64,000 bases of DNA from NCBI GenBank assembly GCA_022606135.1, contig JABYQN010000012.1, forward strand, positions 434,001-498,000. The letters are read 5' to 3'. Both the position numbers and the translations under genes were made by a program. A model generated the notes under the pieces. It was given only the letters and a program-made list of their open reading frames with translations, was not told the origin of the DNA and searched no databases. Source of the stretch: Fomes fomentarius (Eukaryota > Basidiomycota > Agaricomycetes > Polyporales > Polyporaceae). Below are positions 57,200 to 64,000 of the stretch, in pieces. How positions within the stretch are numbered: position 1 is the first letter of the stretch; each line of letters begins with the position of its first letter.

Positions 57200-59557
57200 A
57201 TGAGTGCTAAGGGCTCATTCAGCGCCGCAGACGAGAAGAACGCCGATCTCGCCGTCGACGTCCATGTCGCAGCCGCGGATAAGGACGTCGACACTGCTGC
57301 ACAGCTCGCAGCAGGGTTGGACGAGGAACTTACTCCGGAGGAGGCGACGAGGCTTCGCAAGAAGATTGATTGGCACATCTTGCCTCTCATGTGCAGTGAG
57401 TCTTCGTCGATCATCATCAGTCATGAGGTCAACTTACCTTCAACTCAATCAGTCCTGTACTGGATCCAGTTCATGGATAAGACGACCTTGGGTAGTTCTG
57501 CCATCCTCGGCATCAGGTGCGACTGTCATCGCCGTATTGGTGCTTCCCAGGATCTGACAATCTGTACCGACGTAGGACTGACACTCACCTCACCACAAAT
57601 CAGTGCGTATCAGGTACTCCGCTCGCTATCTTCTACTGAATACGTACCTTGCCGCAGATATAATTGGTACCCAGTTTCCCATACTGCCTTCGAAGCATCT
57701 CCGTTCACACCTTCCTCCGCAGGCTCGGCACGATATTCTATCTGAGCTACCTCGTTTTCGAATACCCGCAGAACCTTGCTCTCCAGCGGTTCCCAGTTGG
57801 GAAATGGATGAGGTCCGTTCTCATTGACAGTTTACGTCGCTGCCGCGTATGTCGGGCTGACCCGTCATGATACAGCATTAACATCTTCGTTTGGGGTATC
57901 GCGCTATGCTCGCACGCTGCGTGTACGAACTTCGGCGGGCTGTTCGCCGTACGCTTCATCCTTGGGATGTGCGAGGGCTCGATCACCGCCGGCTTCATGA
58001 TCGTCAGCTCTATGTTCTACACGCGGAATGAACAGACGCTGCGAGTTGGGTATTGGTGTGAGTGCACAAGACGATACTTCGTCAGCATGCTGCTGACGTA
58101 CCGCGACACGTAACAACAGTCTTGATGAATGGCACTGGTAGGTTTGGAACGTGGCCAGATGGTCATCAGCGCTGACTGTTGCCTTGAACAGCGCAAATAA
58201 TATCCGGCTTCTTAAGCTTTGGAACTTTGCATATCAAGACTGAGAAGTTCGAGCCCTGGCAATGGTTCGATGCATTTCACGATTATACGAGGAGAGTCTG
58301 ACGCCGGGACAGGCTCATGATCATAACGGGTATACTTACGTTGATCACTGCGGTGGTCTACTGGTGCGTGCCGTCATTGTACCGGTGGACAGCCCATACT
58401 GACAGAGAACGTGTCAGGTTCTATTTCCCGGACTCTCCAACTAACGCGTGGTTCCTGACGCCCGAGGAACGCGCCAAAGCTGTTAAGCGCATCCAGGTCC
58501 GTAGCTATACTTCCTCTAGTATCGTGTTACCTCATATAGGAAGTAGGGGAACCAAACCGGTGTCGAGAACAAGCACTTCAAGATCGAGCAGTACGCATTG
58601 AGGATGTTGCACCTCTGTTTACGCTGTCCTGATTATTCATTTCTACAGGTTCTACGAGGCGTTGACCGACCCCAAGACTTGGCTGTTCGCGCTGTTTTCC
58701 GCGCTTGACAACATCCCAAACAGCCTTACGAACCAGCGGCAAATCATCGTCTCGTCCTTCGGTTTCACGAGTCTGCAGACAACGCTGCTCGGCTGTGTGG
58801 ATGGACTCATCGAGATCGTCACTATCTTTACCGGAGTGCGCATCGCCGCGCGGTACCAGGATAGTCGCGCGTATGTGGGCGCGATCTACTTCATTCCAAA
58901 CATCCTAGGCGTGCTCCTCATCAACTTCCTCCCGTGGGGAAACAAAGTCGGCCTTCTGTTCGGGCAGTGGCTGACCGGTGAGTTGATCGCGTAGTAGGGG
59001 TCTCGATAACTACAATTCCCTGACTGTTGTGACGTTCAGGCGTTGGTACGACAGGCTTCGTCCTATCACTATCGTGGCTTTCTAGCGTTACAGCGGGGCA
59101 CACGAAGCGCGTCACGACGAACGCGATCATGCTCATCGCATACTGCGTCGGGAATGCCTCTGCGCCATTCATGTGGCAGGCCAAGTACACACCTCGGTAC
59201 GTCATCTATCATACCCGATGCATGTTCAACTACTGACCTATGTTGGAACAGGAACCACATTCCGTGGACGATCATTGGCATAGCCTACGTCATCTGCCCG
59301 CTGTTGATGCTATTCATCCGGTGGCTCCTGAAACGAGAGAACAAGAGGCGCGACGCTGAACCTGTAGACGACAAGTACGAGGAGGTGTACATTACGGTTG
59401 TGCTCCCAGATGGGACACAGACCGAACGACGAGTTGCCAAGGTTCGTGGCGCGTGCTGTCCCTTATGCGATGTAACGAGAAGCTCACGCGACCGTGCCCG
59501 CAGGAATTCCTGGATTTGACCGATATACAGAATCGGGATTTCCGATACGTACTGTGA
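57200..59557 (+). CDS. MFS transporter, allantoate permease (Dal5)-like
   Basis: About 14 exons can be joined without a break from MSAKGSFSAADEKNADLAVD to DLTDIQNRDFRYVL. The core matches the Dal5/anion:cation symporter branch of the major facilitator superfamily: LYWIQFMDKTTLGSSAILGI, TDTHLTTNQYNWLGTIFYL, FEYPQNLALQRFPVGKWM, CEGSITAGFMIVSSMFYT, FPDSPTNAWFLTPEERAKA, NIPNSLTNQRQIIVSSFGF and a late helix IGIAYVICPLLMLFIRWLL. Relatives import allantoate, ureidosuccinate, nicotinate-type or other organic anions; the substrate here cannot be told. Plasma membrane location is expected, twelve helices. Exons of 27 nt (57576-57602) and 9 nt (57658-57666, encoding the end of Q plus Y, N and part of W) are needed to make NQYNWLGT. 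Confidence 0.92.
57658..57666 (+). other. 9-nt microexon of the transporter gene
   Basis: ATATAATTG lies between CAG (57655-57657) and GTACCC (57667). It completes CAA, then TAT, AAT and TG(G), giving the conserved Q-Y-N-W. Flanking introns are 55 and 56 nt. Confidence 0.8.
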
Positions 59558-60859
59558 CGAAGACAATGAAATATGTACATTAGGATGTGCCGTGCCTACC
59601 ACACAGTGCGCAGTTTGAGTGTCCAACGCAGTCCAATCCTAGTCGGAAGTCGGCGTTCGGAGGTAAGAGATTTTCACGGTAAGAAGGAAGGTCTTTTGGA
59701 GTCCCGAGGCCCTGGACGCGAACCCCCGAGGGTACGATCTACAGTCACGTCACCGCAGTGGTCTGCTGTGACACGGGTCTGGGGTGTTAATTCTAAAGAA
59801 CGCGACATCGGATGGTTTGGTGATGGAACGCGAACTTATCGCCTATGAATGTGGGTACGAGAGTGACACGTGCGACTGCTAGTCAACGTCAACGCTTTGA
59901 ATCGCTACTCCCACTGGAGATAGAGGAGCGTATAAATATAATCGAAGGTGCGATCACACGAACCAGATATCAAGGTTTCGAAATGCAGGACCTCTTTCTC
60001 CCAGGGTACCTTGGGCCGGCATGCTCGGAGGCGTCACACCTCCCACCACCTCACCACCTCGACTCGCAATCAGTGACGACTCTACGAGGAAGAAGGAACA
60101 GGGCTGGCCTGCAGACGCTCCAGTGGTGGAGGAAGCGGCACGAATAGTACGCGTTATGCCATTGATGATGTCTGTCTGTCGCTCGAGCCGTCTGACCTGT
60201 CACTATCGACGTTGGCTGCAATTGGACGTCAAATGCTAACTGGAAGCAAGTAGGTCCACGATCGTCGCCCCCTTGCAGATGGGTGAACCCGCCTCCGCTC
60301 GCGTGTGTTTCTGCAGAACACGAGTGCCGACCAATCTTACTGTTACTAATCAGCCTGTCTTCCGGTGACACTCATCCCAATCTGGGGACTTGAAAAAAGA
60401 GAGATGTGAGCTTTTTCCATCTGGGGATGGTGGCCACCACTACGTAGTATTACTCCGTATGACTGGCATCGTCTTGTCTCGCCCGCACGGGCCTCGCCGC
60501 AGGTCCCGTAGGAGTAGTACGTGTGCTCGAAGTAGGGATAATCTAGAATGAATAAAAACGATCATCGTCTTATTGGCCCCGTTCTAGAGCATTTCATTTG
60601 CAAACGAACCTTTGAACTACATGAATTCTCCATCACGATTGTGATGTCAAACTCTCCTGTGCCCATTAGCAAAAACCAGAATCAGTGAAGAATCATACTG
60701 CTTGGTGCGCCTTGTTTGTGTCTGGGTTTGATTGCCGATTTTGATTATTAGTCATCATTTGTGTTGCTACCCGCCGCCACTCTGAACTACAACCACCTCC
60801 GCTCAGTGACAGTCACCGATCCACTGCCACTCGCCCATCTACGCCGTTGTCAGTCAAGC
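59558..60859. other. Intergenic
   Basis: No gene recognised; a 100-codon frame at 59845-60147 lacks any signature. The last 90 bases form the leader of the next gene. Confidence 0.35.
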
Positions 60860-63595
60860 ATGTCTCAACGTTCCCATCTCTCTTCTCGTCAGGTATGATG
60901 GCAGGTCAATCATAGTTGTTAAGTACTCAGCGCTGCCGCTCAGACCAGTGTTGTGCGGGTCGACCGCGGGTCAACGTTGACTAATGTCGTCTTGTTGACT
61001 AGTCAACGGGTGGCAAAAGTCAAGGAGTCGACTGTTGACTATTCCCGCGGTCAACAGATTTGATAAGCGCCTCAATACGCAATATGATTGGCTGAGGACC
61101 AACGCGTTCAATGCGCGCGCGATTGCGGTCTGGCGCGTGTCGTGCGCAATGCACAACGCGCACCGCCATTTCTCCTTTCTCTACACACCTTCTGGAGGAT
61201 AGCGCGAGGAGGCGCGCGTTCTGAAGAGAACTGTAGACGTCTGGAGCCGAGACTAACCTTTCTCCTGCATCATCGATCTCGGAGCTCCTGGATGAAATCA
61301 TGTACAGAGTAGTCTTACAATGAGATGACCCCTTGATCAGGCACTACCATGTCGTACACCAAGGACAACCAGCTCACAGCTACTCACTCTCGATCCTGGT
61401 ACTGACAACATTCTACGGTCATCCGGAACATCGCAAGAACTCCCAAGCAGGGGTGGATGGGAATAAGAAGTGCAAAGTCTGGTGCATCCTGTGCTTCGCT
61501 ACGTGCATGCTTCAGGAAGAGAAGCAGGATCAGAAGTTGTCGTGAAAGACGTGAAATTGTTATTGAGGAGGCTTGTTACTGATCTTCACAAATGACCTCA
61601 TTACGACACAGTATGGGCCCTTCCAGCGAGAACACCACTAATCTCTTTGAAACTGACCTCACATCACTGTGAGATCTGAATTACACACAGGGTTGGAGGC
61701 ACTCACACAATCAATGTCGATACTTGACGAAGAAGATGAGGACCGAGTGCCGACGTGGCTGCCCTTGAAGATCTGTGTTTCTCTCTCTGTAATTTCTCGA
61801 ACACTTTTTGGACTGAGCGGGACAATCGGTATGTACAGCTGTTTGCGTTTTTGGTGGCCGAGCGCCCAACTACACAGCACACTTTGCACACGAAAATTTC
61901 GAAAAACATATGGGAGGTCACTTCGCGTTCTCGCCTCGAGTGGCCGACAGAACTCATTGGGAGGCATGGGTGAGCACGTTGAGCGGTTTTCAAGCCTCAC
62001 GAGGTACAGAAGTCCGCTCTTCCGCCTGCCTCGGTACCACGTCATCGGGCGCCGAAAGTCCGCAACTTCGAGCAAGGCCGGCAATTGCTCACAGGCTGCA
62101 TAGCATCGCACATAGATGATAGGGAGTGTGTATTTAGTATGCTAGGAGCCTCCAGGGCAAAGAGAAGAGGTTTCTGTGGCCGGATCTTCGTCAGAACTGG
62201 GAGTTTATCTCTAAACGATCTGACTTCTGTAACTTACATAACCGAGTATCTATGGAATTTCAGAAGGCGTATGTGTTTTGCAAGGCTTGTAGCAGTACAT
62301 AGGACTAGTCTCGGAGCAAGGGATGCAGCAGCAAGGGCACCGTCGATTTTTCTGACTTTTCTGACTTTTTCGTGTCGACAGTGCGCGCGCATCGGTCGGA
62401 GATGAGCGGCCACCAATTTTAGAAACAGCTGTAACCAATACATTAAAACAGGAGCTGGAGATATGGAACATCCTCGATATGGATGGGGAAGGGGAAGAGG
62501 ATGGTAGCAATGGAGATGGTAGGATGACCTTACTGACACGATTCTGAACAGTTGAATATCCGTGTTTTGAATGAGCCTCTCGCTCACAACGAGCCGTCAC
62601 TGTATGTAAGACTACACCAATGGTATAGATCCTCCGTCGAGCCTCGAGTTGGAGTTCATATGATGCTGGGTCAACGGCAGCGTGAGAATAGTCGACCGTT
62701 GACTGTGTCGACTAGTCAACAAGTCGCACGACCTGTCGTCTGTGTCGTCCAGTCAACCGACCCGCACAACACTGGCTCAGACGTCCCGACGAGTTGCAAA
62801 CCAACCGTACGATAAGTCGAAGAGGTCCAGAGTTACCAACCAAGCTGCTCCATCGTCATCAGCCTCTTCTTCCACACACTCCTCTCCCACACAACCTGCC
62901 GTCCGCGAGACTTTCTTGCGGCAAATCCGTCGGAGGTTTCCAAACTTCACGCCTCGGAACGACTTTGATATCTTGGCCCTTTCGGGTGAGCTGTTTGCGG
63001 GGCCCAAGGCTGAAGTGTACTCGTGGCTAGACGGAGAGCTGGCGAGAATTGCCAATGAGGTGGGTGATGTAGAGCCGATACTCGCGTCTGCTAAGAAGAT
63101 GATGGATGTTCAAGACATTGTCACTGGTGTACGTGTGTCGCATTTGTCTTCATCCTATCTGCTGCTTACATGCATTCTCGTCTGGCTTTGTCATCTCAGT
63201 GCAAACCGTCAGCAGACACATCCAACGTCATCGTTCGTCCCATCCCTCACAGCCAATATTCCCTCCGTCTCTTTCCTGGTTCCGTCTCCTTGAAACAGAT
63301 CTGTATGGACTTTGTCGACACGAGTACAGGCATGCCTGTCAACTCGCCGTTCAAGTTTGAGTTGTGGATGGCTTCGGCTGGGTGTCCATCTGTTCGCGTG
63401 CGTTCACTGGAATGCTCATGGAATGTAGCGCAGAAGGATATCCACCCCGGGGAAGAGAAGTTTGTGTTGCTGGAGGGGGTGAGCTACATTCTGCGGCGCC
63501 CTGGGCATAGGGATTTACGTTTCACCGTCCCAATGCGAGCTCCAGCTCCCTCCGTAGAGCCTGTAGACGAGCTCGACCTCCCTCGATACATGTGA
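60860..63595 (+). CDS. Hypothetical protein gene interrupted by hAT-like element in intron 1
   Basis: Exon 1 (60860-60892, MSQRSHLSSRQ) is in phase 0 with exon 2 (62781-63128), which begins TSRRVANQPYDKSKRSRV, and exon 3 (63200-63595) ends DELDLPRYM, 258 residues in all. Exon 2 has a basic Ser-rich start, then FLRQIRRRFPNFTPRNDFD and LDGELARIANEVGDVEP, probably helical. Exon 3 has LYGLCRHE-free reading KQICMDFVDTSTG, ELWMASAGCPSVRVRSLEC and a beta-rich end. I do not recognise the family. Without the element at 60946-62774 and one target copy, intron 1 would be 51 nt, a normal size here, which supports the exon 1 assignment. Expression now depends on removal of an intron of 1888 nt. Confidence 0.7.
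60946..62774. mobile_element. Non-autonomous hAT-like DNA transposon
   Basis: 1829 bp. Both ends carry the 17-base inverted repeat CAGTGTTGTGCGGGTCG and are flanked by the 8-bp duplication GCTCAGAC (60938-60945 and 62775-62782); an 8-bp duplication with CAGTG-type ends is the hAT signature. A 14-base subterminal motif CTTGTTGACTAGTC occurs inverted at 60991-61004 and 62710-62723, about 45-51 bases from each end, with several further GTTGAC/GTCAAC copies. No transposase domain is visible inside; open frames are at most 150 codons. Confidence 0.88.
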
Positions 63596-64000
63596 GGGTG
63601 TTAGCATTCATCTCTGTTGGTACCATTCCGTGCTCGTTTGGATTCTATCGCTATGTACCAATAACTATCCAGCAGTATGATATCTATCGCCGACACTCTG
63701 GTTGTATAGATACGAATGACTTTCATAGATAAGACACTTCAACATTCCAAGTTTTGCATCCACGAGCGTAATTCGGGTGAGTGAAACAAATGATACCTCT
63801 GTTGCCCTAGATCTTGTAGCTTAGTGCAGTGCTTTGAATAGAACATAGCTATTATGACACGTACTCAACGCGCCCTGGTCAACGCGCATATATACATTCC
63901 CTGGGTTAGGGTTTGGGCGCGGATCAACATGTCCGACTCAGTATCAAGTTGGTTAACATGGTCGCCTACCGACTCCGTGACTTTCGTCATCCTTCTCCCC
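63596..64000. other. 3' flank and window end
   Basis: No gene seen in the last 405 bases. Confidence 0.3.

Overview
The window looks like an Agaricomycete (mushroom-forming basidiomycete) chromosome segment. Protein-coding genes are cut by many introns of about 50-66 nt. Several lineage-typical families are present: LPxEL F-box-like proteins, a DUF6534 seven-helix membrane protein, an Agaricomycete-type N-terminal domain joined to WD40 repeats, and a chromodomain Ty3-type retrotransposon. No bacterial-style operons, rRNA genes or CRISPR arrays are visible. Assignment to order (Polyporales-like) is a guess.

Left third (1-19.3 kb): a repeat-rich zone. Two F-box/WD40 genes, both broken, lie in a tandem segmental duplication offset by about 8.2 kb (2648-5143 and 10903-13338). 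Fragments of a non-coding repeat of about 1.7 kb, here called RepB, lie around them. An intact seven-exon WD40 gene follows on the plus strand (14662-17441).

Middle (19.6-38 kb): a small conserved fungal protein (19663-20097), three secreted-type proteins sharing a signal-peptide-exon architecture (20626-20979, 22813-23555, 29698-30866), a DUF6534 membrane protein with a long disordered tail (24878-28100), a C2H2 zinc-finger protein (33478-34427) and a coiled-coil hypothetical (36583-37720). The third secreted protein has dibasic-bounded repeats, like a Kex2-processed repeat precursor.

Region 39.1-46.2 kb: two beta-carbonic anhydrase genes in direct orientation, interleaved with two copies of a zinc-finger gene that form a giant inverted repeat (arms about 2.3 kb). 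The second anhydrase sits in the loop. The left zinc-finger copy is a pseudogene, the right one intact.

46.4-53.1 kb: a nearly complete, very young chromoviral LTR retrotransposon on the minus strand, with 288-bp LTRs that read as identical, a 5-bp target duplication and a primer-binding site complementary to its own predicted RNA 5' end. Its only visible defect is one in-frame TAG early in gag.

Right end (53.2-64 kb): two tandem F-box-like genes whose introns appear to be split by a conserved one-nucleotide exon, an allantoate-permease-like MFS transporter with a 9-nt microexon, and a hypothetical gene whose first intron carries a 1.83-kb hAT-like element inserted exactly at the 3' splice site. 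All gene models are read by eye from the sequence; exon boundaries were fixed by GT-AG sites, reading phase and remembered family patterns.
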